A DNA stretch of 64,000 bases, taken from positions 186,001 through 250,000 of the forward strand of contig NZ_BMHH01000002.1 in the NCBI RefSeq assembly GCF_014640615.1, in the 5' to 3' direction. Under the pieces are notes generated by a model. The model was not told where the DNA came from. It worked only from the letters and a program-made list of their open reading frames with translations, and ran no database searches. This document shows positions 56,370 through 64,000 of the stretch, in pieces; positions within the stretch are counted from its first letter, which is position 1; every line of letters starts with the position of its first letter. This DNA comes from Paramesorhizobium endophyticum (GTDB lineage Bacteria; Pseudomonadota; Alphaproteobacteria; Rhizobiales; Rhizobiaceae). The translations under genes and the position numbers were made by a program.

Positions 56370-57509
56370 TTGGGAGATTTGGTTTCATATCTTTTCGGCA
56401 GCGACAGCCTGCTTATCGGAACGCTGGTTCCGTTTCTTTGTGTGCTGACGGTCGTCGTCTTCGTCCATGAGATGGGGCACTATCTCGTCGGGCGGTGGTG
56501 CGGCATCGGCGTCAAGGCGTTTTCGGTGGGATTCGGCCCAGAACTGATTGGTTTCACTGACCGAAAGGGCACGCGCTGGAAACTTTCGGCGATTCCGCTC
56601 GGCGGCTATGTCAAATTCGTCGGTGACGAGAGTGTTGCCAGTTCGCCATCGGAAGCGGCGGAGCAGGGGCTGAGCGAGGCCGAAAGGGCCGTGGCCTTTC
56701 ACACACAGCCCGCATGGAAGCGCGCGGCGACCGTCTTCGCCGGCCCAGCCTTCAATATTCTCCTGACGATCGTGATTCTGTCCGTGTTCCTGGGCCTTTA
56801 CGGGCGCGTGGTGGCCGACCCCATGGTGGCCGAGGTGCGCCCCGGCAGCCCGGCGGCGGTAGCCGGTTTCGAGCCAGGCGACCGATTCTTGACGGTCGAT
56901 GGCGAGAAGGTCGACACATTCTCCGATGTGCAGCGCTACGTCTCGATCCGCGCGGGCGACCCGATTCGCTTCACCGTGGAGCGGGGCGGCAAGGAAATAC
57001 CCCTCACCGCCACCCCGGAAATGCTCGAGCAGACCGACCCACTCGGCAACAAGGTGAAGGTCGGCGTCATCGGCGTCGTCAATAATGAGGCGCTCGGCAA
57101 GTTCCGGGTGATCGAGTACGGCCCGGTCGAATCGGTCAAGCAGGCGGTGCTGGAAACCGGCTTCATCATCGGGCGGACGGGTGAATTCTTCACGCGATTC
57201 TTCGCGGGCCGCGAGGACAAGTGCCAGTTGGGTGGCCCCGTGAAAATCGCCACAATGGCGGGCGAGGCGGCGAGTCGCGGCTTTTCCTGGCTGGTGCAGC
57301 TGACGGCCATGCTGTCGATCGGCATCGGCCTGCTTAACCTTTTTCCGCTTCCGCCTCTTGATGGCGGCCATCTGGTCTTTTATGCCGCTGAAGCGGTGCT
57401 GCGTCGGCCCGTGCCTGTCGCTGTGCAGGAAATCTTCTTCAGGGTGGGATTCCTCACCGTGATGGGTTTCATGGCATTTGTTCTGTTCAACGACATTTTC
57501 GTCTGTTGA
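56370..57509 (+). CDS. rseP: RseP-family site-2 intramembrane metalloprotease
   Basis: A 379-residue zinc protease of the inner membrane (peptidase M50B) that cleaves anti-sigma factors and remnant signal peptides. VVVFVHEMGHYLVGRWCG is the first helix with HExxH; the second motif is LLNLFPLPPLDGGHLVFYA. One PDZ domain (VAEVRPGSPAAVAGFEPGDR) is seen rather than the two of E. coli. The start is TTG 56370, chosen for CCAGGAGAATAAA just before it; ATG 56328 lacks a site. bamA follows. Confidence 0.95.
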   Translation: MGDLVSYLFGSDSLLIGTLVPFLCVLTVVVFVHEMGHYLVGRWCGIGVKAFSVGFGPELIGFTDRKGTRWKLSAIPLGGYVKFVGDESVASSPSEAAEQGLSEAERAVAFHTQPAWKRAATVFAGPAFNILLTIVILSVFLGLYGRVVADPMVAEVRPGSPAAVAGFEPGDRFLTVDGEKVDTFSDVQRYVSIRAGDPIRFTVERGGKEIPLTATPEMLEQTDPLGNKVKVGVIGVVNNEALGKFRVIEYGPVESVKQAVLETGFIIGRTGEFFTRFFAGREDKCQLGGPVKIATMAGEAASRGFSWLVQLTAMLSIGIGLLNLFPLPPLDGGHLVFYAAEAVLRRPVPVAVQEIFFRVGFLTVMGFMAFVLFNDIFVC

Positions 57510-57744
57510 GGCAAAGGCCCAATAAGGGTAAAAGGAGAGGGGGAAATTTCAGGAAAACGGTAAGGAATGTTTACTAAATTGGTTCACGGCGTGGCGCGGA
57601 TGTCACGCATTGGGGCCAAGTAAACGGAAATTGACCGTGACGCTTGCTTGTATGAAAAAACCAGTTATTACGGTGGTTTGAGTTAAGCGCTTTTTTCTGG
57701 GATATCGCCCCGGGGACAACGAGAAACAAAGGTTCAGAAGGCCA
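57510..57744. other. bamA leader/intergenic region
   Basis: These 235 bases between rseP and bamA contain a moderately AT-rich part (57560-57700) suited to an internal promoter. No operator or RNA was recognised. Confidence 0.4.
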
Positions 57745-60129
57745 ATGACGGCAAGTTCGAAATTCTTTGGCGCCGCCTCCGCGATCGCCATGCAAGTGGC
57801 TCTTGCGGCCTCGGGTTCAACCGCTGTTTCCCTGATTGCGTTCGATGCCGCCGAGGCGGCGGTCGTCAGCCGAATCGAGGTTCGCGGCAACAAGCGCGTC
57901 GATGCGGCGACGATCCGTGACAATATCGGTATTCAGCCGGGCAAGTCCTTCTCGACCAATGATATAGACGAGGCGATCAAGCGCCTCTTCGCCATGGGCC
58001 TGTTCTCTGACGTGCAGATCAAGCAAGTCGGCAGCGCGCTGGTCGTCAGTGTCAGCGAGTACTCCGTCGTCAATAATGTCCTGTTCCAGGGTAACAAGAA
58101 GATCAAGGATCCGCAGCTCGCTGCCGCCGTGCAGCTGAAGGCGCGCGAGCCATTCGATCCCGCCAAGATGGAAGCGGACCGGCAGGGGATTCTTGATGCC
58201 TACCGTCGCATCGGTCGTAGTGATGCGACGGTCAATGCTCGCACCATCGATCTGGGTGAGGGGCGCGTCAATGTGGTCTATGAGATCAACGAGGGTGATC
58301 GCACCAAGATCGCGGCCATCAATTTCGTCGGCAACGAGGCGTTTGGTTCTCGCCGCCTGCGCGATGTCATTTCCACCAAGCGCACCAATCCACTGTCTTG
58401 GCTGACGCGCGGCGACGTGTATGACGAAGACAAGCTGCGCGCTGACGAAGAAGCGCTGCGCCGCTTCTATTACAATCGCGGCTATGCCGATTTCCGTGTC
58501 GTTTCGTCGAATGCGGTTCTCGACCCCGCGACGAACGAGTACACGGTCACTGTCACGGTCGATGAAGGTCAGAAATACACCTTCGGCGATGTGCAGGTGG
58601 AGAGCTCCATTCCGGGTATCGACATCCAGACGCTGCGTGGCGATATCAAGACTCAGCCAGGCGATGTTTACAGCGCCAAGAACATCGAGACTTCGGTTAT
58701 CGATATCACTGAGGCTGTGGCCGGTAGGGGTTATCCCTTTGCCAAGGTCGAGCCGCGTGGCGATCGTGATTTCCAGAATCATACGATCTCGGTGGTCTAT
58801 AGCATCGAGGAAGGCGTGCGTGCCTATGTCGAGCGGATCGAGATTCGCGGCAATGAGAAGACGCGCGACTACGTCATCCGTCGTGAATTCGATCTGAGCG
58901 AGGGTGATGCGTTCAACCAGGTCATGATCCAGCGCGCCAAGCGTCGCCTGGATGCGCTCGACTTCTTCCAGTCGGTCAACATCTCGACCGTGCCCGGCTC
59001 CGCGCCGGATCAGGTCGTGCTGGTGGTCGATGTGGTCGAGAAGCCTACGGGCGAGTTCTCGGTCGGTGGCGGCTATACCACCGGCGGCGAGACCCCAGGT
59101 GTGTCGGTCGAAGCGTCGATCACGGAGCGCAACTTCCTCGGTCGCGGTCAGTATGTCCGCATCGGCGCGGGCGGCGGTCAGGATGATGCTCGTAACTACT
59201 CCTTCTCCTTCACCGAGCCTTATTTCCTCGGACAGCGTATCTCTGCGGGCTTCGATGTCTTCCGCAAGACATACTCGCTGAAGGATCGCTACGATGTCGA
59301 GCAGACGGGCGGTACGATCCGTTTCGGCCTGCCGATCACCGACAATTTCTCCGCCGGCGTTGCCTACAACTATGTGCAGGAGAAGTATGAGCTCGACGAT
59401 TACGTTTTGGGTACGGATGGCAAGCCGGACTATAACAAAGTTGCTCCTGCCATTGTCGAGGCGGCGGAAGAGAGCCCGTGGATCAAGTCGTCGATCAGCT
59501 ATTCGCTGACCTATAATTCCATCGACGATGTCAAGAATCCGCATGACGGCATCTTTGCCCGCTTCAATCAGGAATATGCGGGTCTGGGTGGCGATGCGAA
59601 ATATCTGAAGTCCACGGTCAAGGCCAGCTACTACAAGACGCTGTCGCAAGAGGCCGATATTGTCGGTCTGTTGAGCGCCGGTGGCGGCTATATTCATGCC
59701 TTCGATGATGACGGCGCGCGCATATTCGATATGTTCAAGAACAATTCGGATATCATCCGCGGCTTCAAATATAACGGCATCGGCGCGTTCCAGCGTTCCG
59801 GCAATGGCGAGCGTTACTATCTCGGCGGCACGACCTATATGAACGCCACCGCGGAAGTGCAGTTCCCGATGCCGGTCGTTCCGGAGAGCCTCGGTATTCG
59901 TGGTGCGGTCTTCGCCGATGCGGCGACCCTCTACGGCACCGAGTATGAGCCGGGTCCGGGGCAGAACGCGGTTGAAGGCGATGGCAGTGCGCTGCGCGCC
60001 TCGGCGGGTATCAGCTTGATGTGGGCGTCGCCCTTCGGTCCGTTGCGCTTCGACTATGCGTGGCCGATCAAGAAGGAAGACACCGACAAGGTGCAGAACT
60101 TCAATTTCGGCATTTCGAGCAAGTTCTGA
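57745..60129 (+). CDS. bamA: outer membrane protein assembly factor BamA
   Basis: A 794-residue Omp85 protein, the core of the machine that inserts beta-barrel proteins. The signal peptide covers about residues 1-38. Five POTRA domains follow, beginning SRIEVRGNKRVDAATIRDNI and continuing through YVERIEIRGNEKTRDYVIRR. The C-terminal 16-strand barrel contains the lid-lock motif region GIGAFQRSGNGERYYLGGTT and ends SPFGPLRFDYAWPIKKE, with terminal Phe (GISSKF). lpxD lies 51 bases downstream. Confidence 0.97.
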   Translation: MTASSKFFGAASAIAMQVALAASGSTAVSLIAFDAAEAAVVSRIEVRGNKRVDAATIRDNIGIQPGKSFSTNDIDEAIKRLFAMGLFSDVQIKQVGSALVVSVSEYSVVNNVLFQGNKKIKDPQLAAAVQLKAREPFDPAKMEADRQGILDAYRRIGRSDATVNARTIDLGEGRVNVVYEINEGDRTKIAAINFVGNEAFGSRRLRDVISTKRTNPLSWLTRGDVYDEDKLRADEEALRRFYYNRGYADFRVVSSNAVLDPATNEYTVTVTVDEGQKYTFGDVQVESSIPGIDIQTLRGDIKTQPGDVYSAKNIETSVIDITEAVAGRGYPFAKVEPRGDRDFQNHTISVVYSIEEGVRAYVERIEIRGNEKTRDYVIRREFDLSEGDAFNQVMIQRAKRRLDALDFFQSVNISTVPGSAPDQVVLVVDVVEKPTGEFSVGGGYTTGGETPGVSVEASITERNFLGRGQYVRIGAGGGQDDARNYSFSFTEPYFLGQRISAGFDVFRKTYSLKDRYDVEQTGGTIRFGLPITDNFSAGVAYNYVQEKYELDDYVLGTDGKPDYNKVAPAIVEAAEESPWIKSSISYSLTYNSIDDVKNPHDGIFARFNQEYAGLGGDAKYLKSTVKASYYKTLSQEADIVGLLSAGGGYIHAFDDDGARIFDMFKNNSDIIRGFKYNGIGAFQRSGNGERYYLGGTTYMNATAEVQFPMPVVPESLGIRGAVFADAATLYGTEYEPGPGQNAVEGDGSALRASAGISLMWASPFGPLRFDYAWPIKKEDTDKVQNFNFGISSKF

Positions 60130-60141
60130 TAGATTTGCCTT

Positions 60142-60168
60142 TCTCCCGGGGCTAATAGTCCCGGGAGA
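60142..60168 (+). promoter_or_regulatory. intercistronic hairpin covering the lpxD ribosome binding site
   Basis: TCTCCCGGG (60142-60150) pairs with CCCGGGAGA (60160-60168) around a nine-base loop. No T run follows, so it is not a terminator. The GGGAGA arm is also the only Shine-Dalgarno-like sequence for lpxD at 60181. Confidence 0.6.
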
Positions 60169-60180
60169 GAAAGTGTGTTG

Positions 60181-61236
60181 ATGGCAGATCCTGTTTTCTT
60201 TACGCCGTCGCGTCAGTTGACAATCGGCGACATCGCCGAGTTTACCGGTGCGAGGCTGCTTGATGCGGCGCTTGGCAGCCGTGTTGTCGCGCGCCTTGCA
60301 TCGCTTGGCGATTCCGATGTCGATGCGCTCGTTTTTCTTGAGGGCAAGAAGAATACGGGAAACCTCGCGAGCCTCAAGGCGGCGGGCGTGCTTTGCACCG
60401 ACGAACTGCAGCACCATATACCTTCGGGCATCGCTGTTCTTCTGACACGGACTCCACACCGGGATTTTTCCTCGGTGGGGCGGATGCTGTTTCCGTCTTC
60501 CGCGCGCCCGGAGCCGTGGATCGGCGAAACCGGCATCTCGAAGAACGCGAGCATTCATCCGAGCGCCGAGATTGAGCCGGGGGCCACCGTCGAGGCAGGC
60601 GCTGTTGTTGGAAAAGGCGTGGCGATCGGGGCAGGGACTATCATTTCCGCCACCGCCGTTATCGGCGCGAATTGCCAGATCGGGCGCGACAGTTACATCG
60701 GCCCCGGCGTTTCCGTGCAATATGCTTATATCGGCAATCGCGTCCAGCTTCATCCTGGCGTCCGCATCGGGCAGGATGGCTTTGGCTATGTGCCCGGTCC
60801 GCGCGGCGTGGAGAAGGTGCCTCAACTCGGTCGCGTCATTATCCAGGATGATGTCGAGATCGGCGCGAACACCACGATCGATCGCGGCGCGCTTGCCGAT
60901 ACCGTGATCGGCGAGGGCACCAAGATCGATAATCTCGTGCAGATCGCGCATAATGTGCGCATCGGGCGTCATTGTCTCATCGCGGCCCATACCGGCATTT
61001 CCGGCAGCGTCAGCATCGGCGACATGACCATGCTCGGCGGCCGCGTTGGGATTGCCGACCATCTCAAAATTGGCTCGCGCGTGCAGATCGCGGCGGCCAG
61101 CGGGGTGATGAACGATATTCCGGATGGCGAGAAATGGGGCGGAATGCCTGCGCGCCCATTCAAGCAATGGTTCCGGGAAGTCGCAGCGCTCCGCAGTATA
61201 GGACAGCCAAAGAAGGAGAGATCTTCGGATGAATGA
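60181..61236 (+). CDS. lpxD: UDP-3-O-(3-hydroxyacyl)glucosamine N-acyltransferase
   Basis: A 351-residue left-handed beta-helix acyltransferase adding the second acyl chain in lipid A synthesis. The N-terminal uridine-binding domain ([28 protein letters not shown]) precedes about ten hexapeptide coils ([20 protein letters not shown]). [40 protein letters not shown] and the catalytic-His region QIAHNVRIG are present. ATG 60181 is chosen over GTG 60175. It overlaps fabZ by eight bases. Confidence 0.96.
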   Translation: MADPVFFTPSRQLTIGDIAEFTGARLLDAALGSRVVARLASLGDSDVDALVFLEGKKNTGNLASLKAAGVLCTDELQHHIPSGIAVLLTRTPHRDFSSVGRMLFPSSARPEPWIGETGISKNASIHPSAEIEPGATVEAGAVVGKGVAIGAGTIISATAVIGANCQIGRDSYIGPGVSVQYAYIGNRVQLHPGVRIGQDGFGYVPGPRGVEKVPQLGRVIIQDDVEIGANTTIDRGALADTVIGEGTKIDNLVQIAHNVRIGRHCLIAAHTGISGSVSIGDMTMLGGRVGIADHLKIGSRVQIAAASGVMNDIPDGEKWGGMPARPFKQWFREVAALRSIGQPKKERSSDE

Positions 61237-61699
61237 GACCGGGCGCGCCAGTTTGAATGCAGCCGATATCCAGAAGCTGCTGGTGACCTTGCCGCATCGT
61301 TATCCGTTCCTGCTGATCGATCGCATCGTCGATATCGACGGCGACCAGTCGGCGACGGGCATCAAGAATGTCACGATCAACGAGCCGCATTTCACCGGCC
61401 ATTTCCCTGGTAACCCCATCATGCCCGGCGTGTTGATCATCGAGGCCATGGCTCAGACCGCCGGCGCGATTTCCATCATGCAGCGCGGCGCGGACAAGCC
61501 GGGTGTGGTCTATTTCCTCACCATCGACAATGCGAAATTCCGCCGTCCGGTCGTTCCCGGCGACCGGATGCTGATTCATGTCAAGAAATTGAAGCAGCGC
61601 GCCAATATATCACGATTTGCATGCACCGCGGAGGTGGACGGCACCCTCGTGGCCGAGGCCGAAGTGGCCGCAATGATCGGCGTGGCCGAAGAAAAGTAG
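61229..61699 (+). CDS. fabZ: 3-hydroxyacyl-[acyl-carrier-protein] dehydratase FabZ
   Basis: A 156-residue hot-dog-fold dehydratase of fatty-acid synthesis. The catalytic His and Glu lie in [37 protein letters not shown] and [12 protein letters not shown] are standard. Sitting between lpxD and lpxA it balances flux of 3-hydroxyacyl-ACP between phospholipids and lipid A. The start overlaps the lpxD end, so translation is coupled. Confidence 0.97.
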   Translation: MNETGRASLNAADIQKLLVTLPHRYPFLLIDRIVDIDGDQSATGIKNVTINEPHFTGHFPGNPIMPGVLIIEAMAQTAGAISIMQRGADKPGVVYFLTIDNAKFRRPVVPGDRMLIHVKKLKQRANISRFACTAEVDGTLVAEAEVAAMIGVAEEK

Positions 61700-61709
61700 T
61701 CATCCCATT

Positions 61710-62537
61710 ATGAAAGAAACTTTCATTCACCCGACGGCCCTGATCGAAAAAGGCGTGGAGCTCGGCCTGGGCGTCACCGTCGGGCCGTTCTGCCATGTCC
61801 AGGCGGGCGCGGTCATCGGCGACAATACGGAATTGATGAGCCATGTGGTGGTGACCGACGCCACGACGCTGGGCGCGGGGTCGAAGGTCTATCCCCACGC
61901 TATCCTTGGCTGCGATCCGCAGAACGGCAAGCACAAGGGCGGCCCGACCACGCTCACCATCGGGCGCAATTGCACGATCCGCGAGGGCGTCACCATGCAT
62001 CGCGGCTCCGATTCGAGCCGTGGCTATACCTCGGTCGGCGATAATTGCTCGTTTCTGGCCTATGCACATGTCGCCCATGATTGCGATGTCGGCAATCACG
62101 TTACCTTTTCCAACAATGTGATGATCGGTGGTCATTGCGTCATCGGCGACAATGTCATCATCGGCGGGGGCGGAGCGGTTCATCAGTTCTGCCGCGTCGG
62201 CCATCATGCCTTCGTCGGCGGTCTAGCGGCGCTCGTTACCGATCTCATCCCCTATGGCATGGCGATCGGTGTTCATGCGCATCTGGGTGGGCTCAACATT
62301 ATCGGCATGAAGCGTTCCGGCTTACCGCGCGCGGAAATCCACAATCTCCGCCGTGCGTCGCGCATGTTGTTCGACCGTTCGAAGCCGCTTCGCGAGCGCG
62401 CCAATGATGTTCTGGCTGTCATGCCAGATTCGCCGGCTGTCGCCGATCTGATTTCCTTCATCACGGTCGATACCAAGCGCGCCTATTGCACGCCGCCCAT
62501 CGGTGCCGCTTTCGGCGGCCATCGCGACGAGGATTGA
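61710..62537 (+). CDS. lpxA: UDP-N-acetylglucosamine O-acyltransferase
   Basis: A 275-residue beta-helix acyltransferase for the first lipid A step. Hexapeptide repeats start at IHPTALIEKGVELGLGVTVG. HRGSDSSRGYTSVGDN, the catalytic-His segment YAHVAHDCDVGNHVTFSNNV and GGAVHQFCRVGHHAFVGGLA are conserved. The helical C-terminus starts near residue 195. fabZ is ten bases upstream; the lpxI start is one base after its stop. Confidence 0.97.
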   Translation: MKETFIHPTALIEKGVELGLGVTVGPFCHVQAGAVIGDNTELMSHVVVTDATTLGAGSKVYPHAILGCDPQNGKHKGGPTTLTIGRNCTIREGVTMHRGSDSSRGYTSVGDNCSFLAYAHVAHDCDVGNHVTFSNNVMIGGHCVIGDNVIIGGGGAVHQFCRVGHHAFVGGLAALVTDLIPYGMAIGVHAHLGGLNIIGMKRSGLPRAEIHNLRRASRMLFDRSKPLRERANDVLAVMPDSPAVADLISFITVDTKRAYCTPPIGAAFGGHRDED

Positions 62538-62538
62538 A

Positions 62539-63399
62539 TTGACGTCCGGCGCTGACAAAGTAGGGCGCACCGCCATCATCGCCGGCAGCGGCGTGTTGCC
62601 GGTGCGGGTCGCGGAAGATCTTGAGAAGCAGGGCCGTCCGCCGCTTCTCATCCCGCTCAAGGGTGACGCCGACCCCTCGCTTTACCGCTATGAGCACACG
62701 GAAATCTCCATGGTGGAATTCCGCAAGCTGATCCGCGCGCTGAAGGCCGGCGGAGTGCGCAATGTGATACTGGCGGGTGGTGTCAGCAGCCGTCCGCACT
62801 TCTCCGATCTGCGGATCGACGGGCCGACGCTTGCCGCCATCCCCCGCATCCTCGGCGCGCTCGGCAAGGGCGACGATGCGCTGCTGCGCGCCTTTATTGG
62901 GCTGGTCGAATCCTACGGCTTCAAGGTCGTCGGCGCGCATGAGATCGTGCCCGATTTGCTGGCGCCTGCGGCCAGGTCACTGACCGGCAAAAAGCCCGGC
63001 AAGGACGACTGGCGCAATATCGAACTGGCCCGGGAAGCCGCGCGCATGATCGGCGCACTCGATGTAGGGCAGGGCGCTGTTGCTGTGGGCGGACGTGTCG
63101 TGGCGCTTGAGGGGGCCGAAGGCACCGACGCCATGCTGGAGCGCATCGCCCAGATGAGAGCGGCGCGGCGGATTCCGCAAAAGGGCGGCGCGCTTGTCAA
63201 ATGCGCCAAGCCGACGCAAGATGAGCGCGCCGACCTGCCGACCATCGGGCTTTCGACGATCGAGAACGCCGCCCAAGCAGGGCTCTCCGGCATCGCGATC
63301 GAGGCCGGGAAGACCTTCATCCTCGGCGTCGGCGAGACGGTGGCGGCAGCCAATGCGAAGGGACTTTTCATAGAAACGTTCGATTCCAAACCGGGTTAG
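62539..63399 (+). CDS. lpxI: UDP-2,3-diacylglucosamine pyrophosphatase LpxI
   Basis: A 286-residue DUF1009 protein that hydrolyses UDP-2,3-diacylglucosamine to lipid X, the alphaproteobacterial alternative to LpxH. It contains TAIIAGSGVLPVRVAEDLEK, VRNVILAGGVSSRPHFSDLR, VVGAHEIVPDLLAPA, GGALVKCAKPTQDERADLPT and GLSTIENAAQAGLSGIAIEA. The start is TTG 62539, with GAGGATTGAA before it and one base after the lpxA stop. An in-frame ATG 62503 inside lpxA is unlikely. Confidence 0.94.
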   Translation: MTSGADKVGRTAIIAGSGVLPVRVAEDLEKQGRPPLLIPLKGDADPSLYRYEHTEISMVEFRKLIRALKAGGVRNVILAGGVSSRPHFSDLRIDGPTLAAIPRILGALGKGDDALLRAFIGLVESYGFKVVGAHEIVPDLLAPAARSLTGKKPGKDDWRNIELAREAARMIGALDVGQGAVAVGGRVVALEGAEGTDAMLERIAQMRAARRIPQKGGALVKCAKPTQDERADLPTIGLSTIENAAQAGLSGIAIEAGKTFILGVGETVAAANAKGLFIETFDSKPG

Positions 63400-63411
63400 G
63401 TGGAAAAACCG

Positions 63412-64000
63412 ATGGGCCGCAAGCTGCCGCTGAAGATCGCAATCGTCGCCGGGGAGGAATCGGGGGATATTGTCGGCGCCGATCTGATCGACGCGCTGCG
63501 CGGACGCACGGACCGTCTCGTCAATCTCGTCGGTGTCGGAGGCAGCCATTTGCAGGCGCGCGGCCTCAAAAGCCTGTTCGACCCGGCTGAAATTTCTATC
63601 ATGGGCTTGAGTGCCGTTCTCAAGAATTTGCCCAGATTGCTCTGGCGCATCCGGCAGACCGCAAATGCTGTCATCGCAGCCAAGCCCGATTGTCTTGTTG
63701 TCATCGACAGCCCGGATTTCACGCACCGGGTCGCGAAGAAGGTCCGGGCGGCGGATCCCTCCATTCCCATCATCAAATATGTCGCACCCACTGTCTGGGC
63801 ATGGCGGCCGCAGCGGGCGAGAGCCATGCGCGCCTATGTTGACCATGTGCTGACGATCCTGCCCTTCGAGGTCGGGGTATTGCAACTTCTCGGAGGACCG
63901 GCAGCGACTTATGCGGGGCATCGCCTGGCCAGCTACCAGCCGATCCTCGACGTACGGGCCGCACGGGCGCGCCGGGAGAAATCCCTGTCGAAGGATGGAG
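63412..64000 (+). CDS. lpxB: lipid-A-disaccharide synthase (3' end outside window)
   Basis: The first 196 codons of a GT19 glycosyltransferase joining lipid X and UDP-diacylglucosamine. LKIAIVAGEESGDIVGADLI, GLSAVLKNLPRLLWRIRQTA, VVIDSPDFTHRVAKKVR and IIKYVAPTVWAWRPQRARAM are diagnostic. The frame stays open to the window end. ATG 63412 has AGGTGG upstream; GTG 63400, next to the lpxI stop, is an alternative four codons earlier. Confidence 0.96.
   Translation, partial: MGRKLPLKIAIVAGEESGDIVGADLIDALRGRTDRLVNLVGVGGSHLQARGLKSLFDPAEISIMGLSAVLKNLPRLLWRIRQTANAVIAAKPDCLVVIDSPDFTHRVAKKVRAADPSIPIIKYVAPTVWAWRPQRARAMRAYVDHVLTILPFEVGVLQLLGGPAATYAGHRLASYQPILDVRAARARREKSLSKDG

Noticed and set aside
57817-61167. 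A 1116-codon open frame antisense to bamA and lpxD
   Set aside because: It is a shadow of the strongly biased codons of bamA and lpxD. It crosses two essential genes, has no ribosome binding site and no recognisable domain.

Overview
The window is 64 kb of high-GC bacterial chromosome. Gene content and order point to an alphaproteobacterium of the order Hyphomicrobiales, near Brucellaceae/Phyllobacteriaceae. The pointers are a pcm-like/tolC pair, B12-dependent nrdJ, an EipB (DUF1849) protein, the rpsB-tsf-pyrH-frr-uppS-cdsA-rseP-bamA-lpxD-fabZ-lpxA-lpxI-lpxB block, LpxI rather than LpxH, and several families of rhizobial-type dispersed intergenic repeats. I do not assign a genus.

Layout. 1-2114 is the 3' part of alaS. 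2115-5943 is a degraded accessory stretch beside tRNA-Asn. It holds two inverted RIME-like repeats, scraps of a winged-helix gene and a LysR regulator, the 5' part of an IS3-family element, the 5' part of a group II intron sitting inside that element, and a serine recombinase lacking its catalytic domain. The recombinase frame runs into the 3' half of tRNA-Asn. 6.1-9 kb has a small membrane protein, tRNA-Cys, an isoaspartyl methyltransferase-like gene and tolC. 9.5-13.4 kb is nrdJ with NrdR-like boxes upstream. 14.2-20.5 kb is housekeeping and stress genes: NUDIX hydrolase, gpt, universal stress protein, CinA-like protein, wrbA, and a GST/HxlR divergent pair. 20.7-24.1 kb is tRNA-Leu and a tripartite tricarboxylate transporter. 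24.3-39.2 kb is mainly amino-acid and nitrogen metabolism: adenine deaminase, threonine dehydratase, cysteine synthase, AlaX, mercaptopyruvate sulfurtransferase and L-serine dehydratase, with an RNA helicase, hicAB, DoxX, a diguanylate cyclase and a ferritin-like protein between them. 39.5-44.1 kb has a D-Ala-D-Ala carboxypeptidase and clpS-clpA. 44.4-51.1 kb has LysE and AzlCD transporters, a HIT/DUF482/GDPD/RidA cluster, EipB and a Dabb-domain protein. 51.3-64 kb is the essential translation, isoprenoid, phospholipid, outer-membrane and lipid A block, cut inside lpxB.

How genes work together. The last block couples ribosome function (S2, EF-Ts, RRF) and UMP kinase to envelope assembly: undecaprenyl-PP, CDP-diacylglycerol, the RseP protease, BamA, and the lipid A steps LpxD, LpxA, LpxI and LpxB with FabZ. 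alaS and the free-standing editing factor AlaX both guard against mischarged tRNA-Ala. ClpS hands substrates to ClpA. adenine deaminase and threonine dehydratase are translationally coupled.

The window looks mostly like ordinary core chromosome. I did not find a convincing new defence or secretion system. The most unusual items are the recombinase frame that continues into the antisense strand of tRNA-Asn, the IS3/group II intron/recombinase mosaic, repeat arrays that begin exactly at stop codons, and a candidate structured RNA near 9.3-9.4 kb.
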